From NCBI GenBank assembly GCA_031410915.1, contig JANNZY010000037.1, positions 68,157 to 132,156 on the forward strand: a stretch of DNA of 64,000 nt, written 5' to 3'. The stretch is from WLMZ01 sp031410915. Lineage in GTDB: Bacteria; Actinomycetota; Acidimicrobiia; Acidimicrobiales; Ilumatobacteraceae. Position numbers and translations under genes: made by a program. A model generated the notes under the pieces. That model did no database searches. It was not told the DNA's origin and was given only the letters and a program-made list of their open reading frames with translations. Position 1 is the stretch's first letter, and each line of letters begins with the position of its first letter. Shown here piece after piece: positions 1-8,566 of the stretch.

Positions 1-2
1 AC

Positions 3-497
3 ATCCGTCTCGCCCGCGGCGGACGCGTCGAAGTCGGACGTCTCGGCCTGCACTTCCGCGGCAGCGAATTGGCCGCGCACCAGATCGTGCTCGACGCCCG
101 AATCCAACTTCGTGCCGGCGACCGGCTGGCATCGGAGCACGAGCTGAACGAGATCGTGCGATGGCGTCGCGAGCACCAGCCCGGCGGGCAGAACGCCGGG
201 TCGGTCTTCGTCAACCCGATCCCGGGCGAGCTCTCGGCCGGCGAGCTGATCGACCGCTGCGGCCTGCGCGGCTTCGTGCTCGGCAGTGCATCGGTCTCGG
301 CCAAGCACGCCAACTTCATCCAGGGATCCGATGGGGGCAGCGCTGCCGACGTCGTCGCGCTGATCGAGCACGTCCGGCGGCGGGTGGCGGACGAGACCGG
401 ATTCCTGCTGCGCAGCGAGGTCCGCCTGATCGGGTTCTCTCACGACGCGGGCGAGGTGCTCGCCGTCGCCGACGACGGTCCCGGAGTCCAGCTGTGA
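3..497 (+). CDS. murB: UDP-N-acetylenolpyruvoylglucosamine reductase MurB, C-terminal part
   Basis: MurB reduces the enolpyruvyl group of UDP-GlcNAc-enolpyruvate to UDP-MurNAc with NADPH and FAD, early in cytoplasmic peptidoglycan precursor synthesis. The 5' end lies outside the window, so only about 164 codons are seen. They cover the typical MurB C-terminal domain: the GSVFVNP segment, AGELIDRCGLRGF, and VSAKHANFI followed by a helix leading to EVRLIGF. The FRGSELAAHQIVLDA stretch just before belongs to the end of the central domain. The stop overlaps the ftsQ GTG start by four bases (GTGA), which suggests translational coupling in the division/cell-wall cluster. Identification is confident; only the N-terminal FAD-binding half is missing. 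Confidence 0.93.
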   Translation: MRLARGGRVEVGRLGLHFRGSELAAHQIVLDARIQLRAGDRLASEHELNEIVRWRREHQPGGQNAGSVFVNPIPGELSAGELIDRCGLRGFVLGSASVSAKHANFIQGSDGGSAADVVALIEHVRRRVADETGFLLRSEVRLIGFSHDAGEVLAVADDGPGVQL

Positions 498-1762
498 GCA
501 CGCCGAAGCTGCCGATCGGCGACGGCGACGTGCCCGACAAGGCACTCGAGGAGCTGCTCGCCGCGTTCGGCGCGTCCGAGCCCGATCTCGGCCGCGACAT
601 CGACTTGGACGACCCATCGATCGACCAGCTCCTCGGACTGACACCGACCGGCAGCTCCCCGGATTCCGCACATGGCCCGCCAGCCGAGCCAACTGTCGAC
701 TCGCCGCCTCCGGACACACCGCCGGAGTCGCCGGTCACCGAGCCGGTCCAACAGGTCGATCCCGTCGATCCGGTCGAGATCATCGCTCCCGCAGCGCGGG
801 CGCCGATCAAGATCGGTGGTGACGACGAACTGCCCGATCCGGTCTACCTCGACGAGGAAGGCGAAGAACGCCTGCGCGGCACGTCTGGCCGCGCCACCGA
901 GGCATCGGTGCGCGAAGAGCGCAACACCATCTTCATCGGCGGGGACGAGATCGAAGGGTCGTCAGGAGGGATCCCGATCGGCACCGGTCCGTCCAGCATG
1001 GATCCGAGGCTGCGCGCCCGGCGCATCGCCGTCAAGCGCGCCGTTGGGCGCCGACGGCTGAAGTGGTTCGTCATCATCGGCGTCATCGTCGTGATCGTGG
1101 TCGGCGCGCTGGCGACGCTCGGCTCGTCACTGTTCGACGTGCAGCGTGACAAGATCGCCGTCAGCGGTCGGGTGCGCATGGATCAGAGCGATCTCGACGC
1201 CGTCATCGACCAACTCGCCGATCATCCCGTCTTGTTGGTCGACACCCATGCCCTCGAAACTCAGCTCGAACGCAGCCCGTGGGTCGCCGACGCGCGTGTT
1301 GCCACCGACTTCCCCCACGGTGCCTCGATCGAGATCCGCGAGCGCGTCCCGCTCGCGACGTACGTCGGCACAGACAACCGCTGGCGCATCATCGATGTCG
1401 AGGGGCGAGTGGTGGACGTGTTGAAGGGTCAGCCGGTCGAGTTCATGCAGATCACCGGCTCGGCCATCAACGCCGAGGCCGGCGACTCCGTTGGTCCGTC
1501 GTTCACCCGTGCGGCCGAACTCGTCGAGGCCTTGAGCCCGGCCGTCCGTTCGCGGACGTCGTCGGTCGGCGTCAGCGACAACGGCGAGTTGTCGCTGACG
1601 TTCCACTCCGACACCACGATCACCCTCGGCGCGCCGACGGATCTGCTCGAGAAGCTGACCCGGCTGGAGGCACTGTTGAAGAACAGCCAGGTCGACGGCT
1701 GCACATCGATCGACGTCTCGACGCAAGAGATCGGCCGCCTGTGTCCGCCGGCGAGCACGTGA
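494..1762 (+). CDS. ftsQ: Cell division protein FtsQ
   Basis: FtsQ is the single-pass membrane protein of the divisome that links FtsB/FtsL to the septal synthase. The predicted 422-residue protein has a long acidic and proline-rich cytoplasmic N-terminus (about 190 residues), a membrane segment at about residues 190-212 (WFVIIGVIVVIVVGALATL), then a POTRA-like domain starting IAVSGRVRMDQSDLDAVI and the FtsQ segment with SPWVADARV and ERVPLATYV. The GTG start at 494 overlaps the murB stop. Reading can be opened farther upstream in this frame, but that part is antiparallel to murB content and would not resemble FtsQ. The N-terminal tail is longer than in most FtsQ proteins; actinobacterial ones are often extended. 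Confidence 0.9.
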   Translation: MSTPKLPIGDGDVPDKALEELLAAFGASEPDLGRDIDLDDPSIDQLLGLTPTGSSPDSAHGPPAEPTVDSPPPDTPPESPVTEPVQQVDPVDPVEIIAPAARAPIKIGGDDELPDPVYLDEEGEERLRGTSGRATEASVREERNTIFIGGDEIEGSSGGIPIGTGPSSMDPRLRARRIAVKRAVGRRRLKWFVIIGVIVVIVVGALATLGSSLFDVQRDKIAVSGRVRMDQSDLDAVIDQLADHPVLLVDTHALETQLERSPWVADARVATDFPHGASIEIRERVPLATYVGTDNRWRIIDVEGRVVDVLKGQPVEFMQITGSAINAEAGDSVGPSFTRAAELVEALSPAVRSRTSSVGVSDNGELSLTFHSDTTITLGAPTDLLEKLTRLEALLKNSQVDGCTSIDVSTQEIGRLCPPAST

Positions 1763-1765
1763 CTC

Positions 1766-1786
1766 GGGGGAGCAGGCTCCCTCTTT
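1766..1786 (+). terminator. Candidate hairpin with short T-run after ftsQ
   Basis: Directly after the ftsQ stop, a 7-bp stem (one G-T pair) with a CAGG loop is formed by GGGGGAG and CTCCCTC and is followed by TTT. It could partly end transcription from murB-ftsQ, so ftsZ may rely on its own promoter in the 100 bases that follow. The T-run is short, so strength is uncertain. A TAGCCT hexamer at 1839-1844 is a possible -10 for ftsZ, but no good -35 was seen. Confidence 0.4.
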
Positions 1787-1895
1787 CGTGTGCCGCGACG
1801 TGGCAGGATTGTCCGAAGGAAACTGCGTTGTGGGTCAATAGCCTGCAACGTCACATGTCAGTGCACGCATGTTGCAGCAGCTCGGAGGTCCCCTG

Positions 1896-2993
1896 ATGGC
1901 AGGCGCACCACAAAATTATCTGGCGATGATCAAGGTCGTCGGCGTCGGTGGTGGTGGCGTCAACGCCGTGAACCGGATGATCGACGCGGGTTTGAAAGGT
2001 GTGGAGTTCATCGCGGTCAACACCGACGCGCAGGCGTTGTTGATGAGCGATGCCGACGTCAAGCTGGACATCGGTCGCGAGTTGACCCGCGGCCTCGGTG
2101 CCGGCAGCGATCCCGAAGTCGGTCGTGCCGCGGGTGAATCGCACGCGGACGAGATCGAAGAGATGATCAAGGGCGCCGACATGGTGTTCATCACCGCCGG
2201 CGAGGGCGGTGGCACCGGCACCGGTGCTGCTCCGGTCATCGCCGAGATCGCGAAGAAGATGGGCGCGCTCACCATCGGTGTCGTCACCCGCCCGTTCGCG
2301 TTCGAGGGTCGTCGCCGCTCGGTGCAGGCCGACACCGGCGTCACGAAGTTGAAGGAGAAGGTCGACACCCTGATCGTCATCCCGAACGATCGCTTGCTCA
2401 CCGTCGCCAACGAAAAGACCAGCGTGCTCAATGCGTTCAAGATGGCCGACGAAGTCCTGCTCCAGGGGGTTTCCGGCATCACCAACCTGATCACCACCCC
2501 GGGTCTGATCAACACCGACTTCGCCGACGTGCGGATGGTCTTGACCAATGCCGGCTCGGCACTGATGGGCATCGGTCAGGCCAGCGGCGAGAACCGCGCG
2601 GTCACGGCGGCCAAGGCGGCGATCAGCAGCCCCTTGCTCGAAGCCGCCATCGACGGCGCGCGCGGCATCCTGCTCAACATCACCGGTCCCTCCAGCATGG
2701 GTCTGTTCGAGATGAACGCAGCTGCCGAGGTCATCCATGGCGTCGCCCACCAAGACGCCAACATCATCTTCGGTACCGTGATCGACGACGAGATGGGCGA
2801 CGAGATCAAGGTCACCGTCGTCGCTGCCGGCTTCGACCGTTGGGACGGCCCGGGCAGCCCGCCAGTGCGCGCCGGTGGTCGCCAGGCCGAGACCAAGTCG
2901 CCGTCCACGATCAAGGATCTGTTCGCCAGCGAGGGTGCCGATCCGCTGAACGACGACGACGACGACTTCGACGTCCCGTCGTTCCTGAAGTAG
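1896..2993 (+). CDS. ftsZ: Cell division protein FtsZ
   Basis: FtsZ is the tubulin-like GTPase that builds the cytokinetic Z-ring. The 365-residue product has the GTP-binding GGGTGTGAAP signature at about residue 104, the VGVGGGGVNAV N-terminal loop, and the T7 synergy loop NTDFADVRMVL that completes the neighbouring subunit's active site. It ends in a short linker and the acidic C-terminal peptide DDDFDVPSFLK, which binds partners such as SepF. The start is placed at ATG 1896 because GGAGG lies eight bases before it; an upstream in-frame start at 1869 would add nine unconserved residues. It stops three bases before the next gene, so ftsZ and yggS are probably cotranscribed. Confidence 0.97.
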   Translation: MAGAPQNYLAMIKVVGVGGGGVNAVNRMIDAGLKGVEFIAVNTDAQALLMSDADVKLDIGRELTRGLGAGSDPEVGRAAGESHADEIEEMIKGADMVFITAGEGGGTGTGAAPVIAEIAKKMGALTIGVVTRPFAFEGRRRSVQADTGVTKLKEKVDTLIVIPNDRLLTVANEKTSVLNAFKMADEVLLQGVSGITNLITTPGLINTDFADVRMVLTNAGSALMGIGQASGENRAVTAAKAAISSPLLEAAIDGARGILLNITGPSSMGLFEMNAAAEVIHGVAHQDANIIFGTVIDDEMGDEIKVTVVAAGFDRWDGPGSPPVRAGGRQAETKSPSTIKDLFASEGADPLNDDDDDFDVPSFLK

Positions 2994-2996
2994 GAC

Positions 2997-3692
2997 GTGG
3001 CCGCGGAGCCCACCGCTCCCGTCGATGCCGCTCGCGTCCGTGACGCGGTGCACGACGTTCGCCAACGCATCGCCGCACTCGCCGGTGACCGGTCCGTCGA
3101 GTTGATCGCGGTCACCAAGGGTTTCGGTGTCGACGCGCTCGACGCTGCGCTTGCGGCCGGATGTGCGCTGGTCGGCGAGAACTACGCGCAGGAGCTCGTC
3201 GCCAAGATCGCGTCGCGACCCACCGGCCGTGGCGGGCTGGAGGTGCACTTCATCGGCCAGTTGCAGACGAACAAGGTGCGCTCGATCGCCGGCATCGTCG
3301 ACGTGTGGCAATCGGTGGACCGAGTCGCGCTGGCCGACGAGATCGCCAAGCGGGCCGCCGGGGCGCGCGTCTTCGTGCAGGTCAACACGACAGCGGAGGG
3401 CGCCAAGGGTGGATGTGCTCCGTCCTCGGTCACCGATCTCGTCGAGCACTGCCATGCGGCGGGTTTGCGTGTCGAGGGGCTGATGACCGTGGGCCCGACG
3501 TCGGGGCAACGAAGCGAGACAGCGGTGGCGTTCGCCCTGCTGCGCCGGCTGGCAGACGACAACGGCTTGGTCGGCTGCTCGATGGGTATGACCAACGACT
3601 ACGACCTGGGCATCGAGAACGGCGCGACGCACGTTCGCATCGGCAGCGCGCTGTTCGGGGAGAGACCCAAACGCGCCGCGTCGATCAGGTAA
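2997..3692 (+). CDS. yggS: PLP-binding YggS/PROSC family protein
   Basis: Members of this family bind pyridoxal phosphate and help keep PLP and amino-acid pools balanced; no enzymatic reaction is established. The 231-residue protein has the expected single-domain alanine-racemase-like barrel: the cofactor lysine in LIAVTKGF, GENYAQEL, HFIGQLQTNKVR, and the phosphate-binding end SMGMTNDYDLGIENGATHVR followed by IGSALFGER. It starts with GTG three bases after ftsZ. A yggS gene between ftsZ and sepF is the common arrangement in Gram-positive division clusters, which supports the call. A role in division is not shown by the sequence. Confidence 0.92.
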   Translation: MAAEPTAPVDAARVRDAVHDVRQRIAALAGDRSVELIAVTKGFGVDALDAALAAGCALVGENYAQELVAKIASRPTGRGGLEVHFIGQLQTNKVRSIAGIVDVWQSVDRVALADEIAKRAAGARVFVQVNTTAEGAKGGCAPSSVTDLVEHCHAAGLRVEGLMTVGPTSGQRSETAVAFALLRRLADDNGLVGCSMGMTNDYDLGIENGATHVRIGSALFGERPKRAASIR

Positions 3693-3716
3693 CGTCGCAA
3701 CAGGAGGGTTACTGGG

Positions 3717-4277
3717 ATGTCAATCATGAAACGGGCGATGGACTTTTTGGGTCTCGGCCCCGATGATGCTTACGACGACTACGACATGCCGGTCGACCAC
3801 GAACGGCCGGTCAGGTCGCGGGCCCCACGTGAGCCAGAACCTGTGCCCCGCTCCAACCGCAATGCCTACGAACCCGAGGACGAAATGGTACGCGCTGCGC
3901 CGGTACGACCCAGTTTCCCGCTCACCGAGTCGTCCGCTGGTCCGCGGCGGGCCCCACAGCAGGCGTCGGATGATTCGTCGGTGCATCCTCGACCGACGAA
4001 CCCGCGCCCCGCGCCGCCGACTGTGCGCACACTCCCGGTCAACAATGGTGAGCCGTCGACGGTGAAGCCGCGCCGGTTCGACCAGGCCCAAGAGATCGCC
4101 GACCGGTTCAAGGAAGGCCTGCCGGTCATCATGAATCTCGAGAACACCGAGCGCGACGTGTCACGCCGGCTGATCGATTTCGCCAGTGGGCTGTGCTACG
4201 GCCTCAATGGCAGCATGGAAAAGGTGGCCAGCGGCGTGTACTTGCTGAAGCCGCTGCCGCGTCACAGCGAGTACTGA
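3717..4277 (+). CDS. sepF: Cell division protein SepF
   Basis: SepF anchors FtsZ filaments to the membrane; in actinobacteria lacking FtsA and ZipA it is the main tether. The 186-residue product begins with a short amphipathic stretch (SIMKRAMDFLGLG) that fits membrane binding. A charged, proline-rich linker of about 100 residues follows, then the conserved SepF core from KPRRFDQAQEIADRFKEG through VIMNLENTE, the dimer region RRLIDFASGLCYGLNG and the C-terminal YLLKP. AGGAGG lies ten bases before ATG 3717. Position directly after ftsZ-yggS is the usual one. No yggT gene follows; divIVA comes next. Confidence 0.95.
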   Translation: MSIMKRAMDFLGLGPDDAYDDYDMPVDHERPVRSRAPREPEPVPRSNRNAYEPEDEMVRAAPVRPSFPLTESSAGPRRAPQQASDDSSVHPRPTNPRPAPPTVRTLPVNNGEPSTVKPRRFDQAQEIADRFKEGLPVIMNLENTERDVSRRLIDFASGLCYGLNGSMEKVASGVYLLKPLPRHSEY

Positions 4278-4302
4278 CCCCGCAGGAGTACAGTCTCGGC
4301 TC

Positions 4303-5313
4303 ATGGAATTGAGTCCCCAGAGCGTTGCGAGCACGACCTTCAAGATCGTCAAGAAGGGCTACGACCCCGACGAGGTGCGCTCGTACCTCACCCAGCTCGC
4401 CGCATCGATCGAACAGACCCAGAGCCAGGCCACGGCGATGGAGGCCCGCGCCCGCGCCGCTGTCGTGCGCTTGCAGGAGATCGCTGCGCAATCGCCGAGC
4501 CAGCCGGCGGCCACGCCGGTCCAGCCGGCAGCGGCCACGGCTGTGTCCGATGTCGTGCGCACCGACGAGACCGAGATCATCAGCCGCACGCTGCTCCTGG
4601 CCCAGCGCACCGCCGACACGACGGTCGCCGAGGCCGAGGCCCAGGCGCGATCCATCACCGAGAGCGCCAGCAGCGAGGCTCGCTCTCTCGTCAGCGGCGC
4701 GCAGGACCAGGTCTCGCGACTGATGGAAGACGCTCGCTCCGAGGCGCGGCGCGCCGGTGAGGCGCAGCGAGTCCAGGTCGAGAGCGAGGTCCAGGCGCTG
4801 TTGGCCCGCCGCGAGTTCTTGCTCAGCGACGTTGACCACCTCGAGCAGTACATGGTCACCCAGCGCGACCGCCTCCGCGACGTCGCCACGTCGCTGACCG
4901 ACATCGTCGACCGTGTTCCCGGTGGCCTCGGCGACATGCGCCGCCCGCTCGTGTCCGCAGTCGGCGAGATGCCGGACACATCGGCAGCATTCGCGCCGGT
5001 TCCCGATCGGCTGTCGATGGCCGCCGGCACCCTGGTCGACGAGTCGCCGGACGTGCTGGACGCGCCCGCCGAGTACACCGATCCGGACCAGACGATGCCG
5101 CTCGAGCGGGTCGAGACGGAGACGGTGACCGACGGCGAGGTCGAGCAGCCCGTCGTGATGCCAATGGTCACTCCCGACACGGTGTGGCCGAACGGAGACG
5201 CCACCGACGTGACGCCCGCGGGCAGCGACCCGGAGTCCACGCCGCCCGGCGGCGCCTCGCAGTTCCTGTTCGAAGACATCACGGCCGAAGTGCCTCGCCT
5301 CGATCCGAACTGA
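4303..5313 (+). CDS. divIVA: DivIVA/Wag31-family coiled-coil protein
   Basis: DivIVA proteins mark curved membrane at poles and septa and, in actinobacteria, organise polar growth. The 336-residue product has the DivIVA N-terminal domain (SPQSVASTTFKIVKKGYDPD, then EVRSYLTQL) and a long alanine/glutamate/arginine-rich coiled coil from about residue 30 to 190 with an internal low-complexity gap. The C-terminal third is acidic and presumably disordered. Placement after sepF and before ileS matches Streptomyces and mycobacteria. The signature arginine-containing loop of the classic N-terminal domain is less obvious than in Wag31, so it could be a specialised paralogue; family membership is well supported. 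Confidence 0.85.
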   Translation: MELSPQSVASTTFKIVKKGYDPDEVRSYLTQLAASIEQTQSQATAMEARARAAVVRLQEIAAQSPSQPAATPVQPAAATAVSDVVRTDETEIISRTLLLAQRTADTTVAEAEAQARSITESASSEARSLVSGAQDQVSRLMEDARSEARRAGEAQRVQVESEVQALLARREFLLSDVDHLEQYMVTQRDRLRDVATSLTDIVDRVPGGLGDMRRPLVSAVGEMPDTSAAFAPVPDRLSMAAGTLVDESPDVLDAPAEYTDPDQTMPLERVETETVTDGEVEQPVVMPMVTPDTVWPNGDATDVTPAGSDPESTPPGGASQFLFEDITAEVPRLDPN

Positions 5314-5354
5314 CGTGGCCTGAAATACGGCATCCGCCCGCCGCTCGGCCACCG

Positions 5355-5360
5355 GTAGCG
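5355..5360 (+). promoter_or_regulatory. TAGCGT -10-like element, 9 bases before ileS GTG
   Basis: A TANNNT hexamer ends nine bases before the ileS start, so a transcript initiated about seven bases downstream would have almost no leader. No convincing -35 hexamer is visible at 16-18 bases upstream. It is listed because the same placement recurs at several genes here (see findings). Confidence 0.35.
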
Positions 5361-5369
5361 TGGCGGGCC

Positions 5370-8300
5370 GTGACGTACCCCGCCGTCGAATCGCAGCCGA
5401 ACCTTCCCGTGCTCGAACGCGAGGTCCAGGCGTTCTGGGAGGGTGACCTCACGTTCGAGGCGAGCATCCAGCAACGCGCCGCTGGCACCGCGCCGGGGCT
5501 GCACGACAACGAGTACATCTTCTACGACGGCCCGCCGTTCGCCAATGGCCTGCCGCACTACGGCCACCTGCTGACCGGCTACGTCAAAGACGCCGTGCCC
5601 CGCTACCAGACCATGCGTGGTCGGCGCGTCGAGCGTCGATTCGGCTGGGACTGCCACGGTCTGCCCGCCGAGGTCGAAGCCGAGAAGGAACTCGGCATCA
5701 GTGGCCACCCCGAGATCAACGCGTTCGGCATCGCCAAGTTCAACGCGGTCTGCCGGACCAGCGTGCTGCGCTACACCGGCGAGTGGGAACGCTACGTCGG
5801 CCGCCAAGCGCGCTGGGTGGACTTCGCCAACGACTACAAGACGCTGGACACCTCGTACATGGAAAGTGTCATGTGGGCGTTCAAGACCCTGTGGGACAAG
5901 GGCCTGATCTATGAGGGCTTCCGCGTGCTGGCCTATTGTTGGCGCTGCGAGACGCCGCTCAGCAACACCGAGACGCGCATGGACGACGTCTACAAGGACC
6001 GCCAAGATCCTGCGCTCACTGTTGCGTTCACGCTGTCGACGGGCGACAAGATCCTGGCCTGGACCACGACGCCGTGGACGCTGCCGTCGAACCTGGCACT
6101 CGCCGTCGGACCGGACATCGTCTACGCGGTGATGCAGGACGCCGACGGCCAGCGCTACATCCTTGCCGAGTCGCGCCTCGACGCCTACGAACGCGAGTTG
6201 GCGCAGGCCACCCGTGTCGGCACGCTGACAGGTGCCGAACTCGCCGGTCGTACGTACACACCGCTGTTCGACTTCTTCGCCGACGCGCCGAACGCCTTCC
6301 AAGTCTTGGCCGCCGACTACGTCAGCACCGAGGACGGCACCGGCGTGGTCCACATGGCCCCCGGCTTCGGCGAGGAGGACCAGAACGCGTGCAACGCCGC
6401 GGGCATCCCCACGCTCTGCCCGATGGACGAGCACGGCCGTTTCACCGCCGAGGTGGCACCGTGGGTCGGCCAGCACGTGTTCGACGCCAACCCGCTGGTC
6501 ATTCGCGCGCTGAAGGATCTCGGTGTGGTCGTGCGCCACGAAACGCACTCGCACAGCTACCCGCATTGCTGGCGATGTGACCAGCCGCTCGTCTACCGCG
6601 CGATCTCGTCATGGTTCGTCGAGGTCACCAAGTTCAAGGACCGCATGGTCGAGCTCAACCAGCAGATCCACTGGGTGCCCGGTCACGTCAAGGACGGCTC
6701 GTTCGGCAAGTGGTTGGCCAACGCCCGCGACTGGAGCATCAGCCGCAACCGCTTCTGGGGTTCACCGATCCCGGTGTGGAGGAGCGACGATCCCGGGTAC
6801 CCGCGCGTCGACGTGTACGGCAGCATCGCCGACCTCGAACACGACTTCGCCACGACGATCTCGGATCTGCACCGCCCGGAGGTCGACGATCTCGTTCGCC
6901 CGAATCCCGACGATCCGACCGGGCAGTCGATGATGCGACGCGTCCCGGAGGTGCTCGACTGTTGGTTCGAGAGCGGCTCGATGCCGTTCGCGCAGGTCCA
7001 CTATCCGTTCGAGAACCGCGACTGGTTCGAGAGCCACTACCCGGGCGACTTCATCGTCGAGTACATCAACCAGACCCGGGGCTGGTTCTACACGTTGCAC
7101 GTCCTGGCGACGGCGCTGTTCGACCGGCCTGCGTTCCGCAACTGCGTCAGCCACGGAATCCTGCTCGGTGACGACAACCAGAAGATGTCGAAGAGCCTGC
7201 GCAACTACCCGGACCCGTGGCTCGTGTTCGACACCTACGGGTCGGACGCGATGCGCTGGTACCTGCTGTCGTCGGCCATCCTGCGCGGCGGCGACGCGCC
7301 GGTGACCGAGAGCGGCATGCGCGAAACCGTCCGCCAGGTGATCCTGCCGTTGTGGAACAGCTGGTACTTCCTCACGCTGTATGCCAACGCCGAGGGTCGC
7401 CGGGGCAGCTTCGACACATCCTCGACGAACGTGCTGGATCGCTACATCCTGGCCAAGACCCGCGCGCTCGTGGCCGGGGTCACCGCCGACATGGACGACT
7501 ACGACCTCTATCTGGCGTGCAGCCGGGTGCGCATGTTCCTCGACGCACTCACGAACTGGTACATCCGCCGCAGCCGCGACCGCTTCTGGGCCGGCGAGCA
7601 GGCGGCGCTCGACACGTTGCACACCGTGCTCGATGTGGTCACCAAGGTCGTCGCGCCGTTGCTGCCGCTGACCAGCGAGGCGATCTATCGCGGCCTGACG
7701 GGCGAGCGCAGTGTGCACCTCACCGATTGGCCCGCTGCCGACGCCCTGCCCGACGACCTGGATCTGGTCGATGTCATGGACCGCGTCCGAGACGTGTGCT
7801 CGGCCACGCTCAGCGTGCGCAAGGCGCATGGCCAGCGCGTTCGTCAACCATTGGCCACGCTGACGATCGCCGACGCAGATTCCGCCGCGCTCGCTCCGTT
7901 CGCCGACCTGATCGCCGACGAGGTCAACGTCAAACACGTCGAGCTCACCAACGATGTCGCATCAGTCGCGTCCAGCGTGCTGCAAGTCGTGCCCGCGGCG
8001 CTCGGCCCGCGGCTCGGTGGCCAGACCCAACAGGTCATCAAGGCGGTGAAGGCCGGTGATTGGCACCGGCAGGGAGACGTCGTCGTCGCCGGTGGATTCG
8101 CGTTGCACGACGGCGAGTACTCGCTGCGCCTGGTGGCGACGTCGGACGGGGCCAGCACGGCGCTGCCCGGCGGTCGTGGCGTGGTCGTGCTCGACTGCAC
8201 CCTGACGCCTGAACTGGTCGCCGAGGGTGTGGCCCGTGACCTGATCCGGTTGGTGCAGCAAGGGCGTCGCGATGCCGGTCTCGACGTCAGCGACCGGATC

Positions 8301-8474
8301 ACGCTCACCGTTTGGGCCTCGGACCGCATCCGAGAGCAACTCGGCGTGCACGAACCGTTCGTTTGCGACGAGACCCTGGCCAGTGACCTGGTGTGGGCCA
8401 GCGGCGCAGCACCGGACGGAGCCACCGCAGATCTGGACGGCGAGATCATCGGTCTGGCCATCGCCAAGGCCTGA
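5370..8474 (+). CDS. ileS: Isoleucyl-tRNA synthetase
   Basis: Charges tRNA-Ile. The product is 1034 residues. It carries the class I signature as LPHYGHLL (about residue 63) within PPFANGLPHYGH, editing-domain segments such as WTTTPWTLPSN, the KMSKSLRNYPDP motif near residue 605 and an anticodon-binding region ending in the helix-rich C-terminus. The HYGH form and overall length match the eukaryote-like IleRS2 type found in many actinobacteria, which is generally less sensitive to mupirocin (family knowledge, not tested here). GTG 5370 is chosen because it sits just before the conserved start of the protein; longer in-frame versions run back into divIVA. Confidence 0.96.
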   Translation: MTYPAVESQPNLPVLEREVQAFWEGDLTFEASIQQRAAGTAPGLHDNEYIFYDGPPFANGLPHYGHLLTGYVKDAVPRYQTMRGRRVERRFGWDCHGLPAEVEAEKELGISGHPEINAFGIAKFNAVCRTSVLRYTGEWERYVGRQARWVDFANDYKTLDTSYMESVMWAFKTLWDKGLIYEGFRVLAYCWRCETPLSNTETRMDDVYKDRQDPALTVAFTLSTGDKILAWTTTPWTLPSNLALAVGPDIVYAVMQDADGQRYILAESRLDAYERELAQATRVGTLTGAELAGRTYTPLFDFFADAPNAFQVLAADYVSTEDGTGVVHMAPGFGEEDQNACNAAGIPTLCPMDEHGRFTAEVAPWVGQHVFDANPLVIRALKDLGVVVRHETHSHSYPHCWRCDQPLVYRAISSWFVEVTKFKDRMVELNQQIHWVPGHVKDGSFGKWLANARDWSISRNRFWGSPIPVWRSDDPGYPRVDVYGSIADLEHDFATTISDLHRPEVDDLVRPNPDDPTGQSMMRRVPEVLDCWFESGSMPFAQVHYPFENRDWFESHYPGDFIVEYINQTRGWFYTLHVLATALFDRPAFRNCVSHGILLGDDNQKMSKSLRNYPDPWLVFDTYGSDAMRWYLLSSAILRGGDAPVTESGMRETVRQVILPLWNSWYFLTLYANAEGRRGSFDTSSTNVLDRYILAKTRALVAGVTADMDDYDLYLACSRVRMFLDALTNWYIRRSRDRFWAGEQAALDTLHTVLDVVTKVVAPLLPLTSEAIYRGLTGERSVHLTDWPAADALPDDLDLVDVMDRVRDVCSATLSVRKAHGQRVRQPLATLTIADADSAALAPFADLIADEVNVKHVELTNDVASVASSVLQVVPAALGPRLGGQTQQVIKAVKAGDWHRQGDVVVAGGFALHDGEYSLRLVATSDGASTALPGGRGVVVLDCTLTPELVAEGVARDLIRLVQQGRRDAGLDVSDRITLTVWASDRIREQLGVHEPFVCDETLASDLVWASGAAPDGATADLDGEIIGLAIAKA

Positions 8475-8507
8475 ACCGCGCTTTCTCGGGGCAAAGCAGT
8501 CAAATCG

Positions 8508-8536
8508 TTGGCTCTCGGCTGCCGAGGGCCTACGAT
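8508..8536 (+). promoter_or_regulatory. Candidate promoter TTGGCT-N17-TACGAT for the DksA-like gene
   Basis: TTGGCT at 8508-8513 and TACGAT at 8531-8536 are separated by 17 bases, the optimal spacing for a housekeeping sigma factor. A GGGAGG ribosome site at 8555-8560 and ATG at 8567 follow. It would give this gene (and lspA and the pseudouridine synthase behind it) transcription independent of ileS. Confidence 0.6.
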
Positions 8537-8566
8537 CCGCCCGTTCGATCCATCGGGAGGTCCGTC

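Noticed and set aside
4359..6566. Long minus-strand frame opposite divIVA and ileS
   Set aside because: Covers well-identified plus-strand genes; no ribosome site, no motif.
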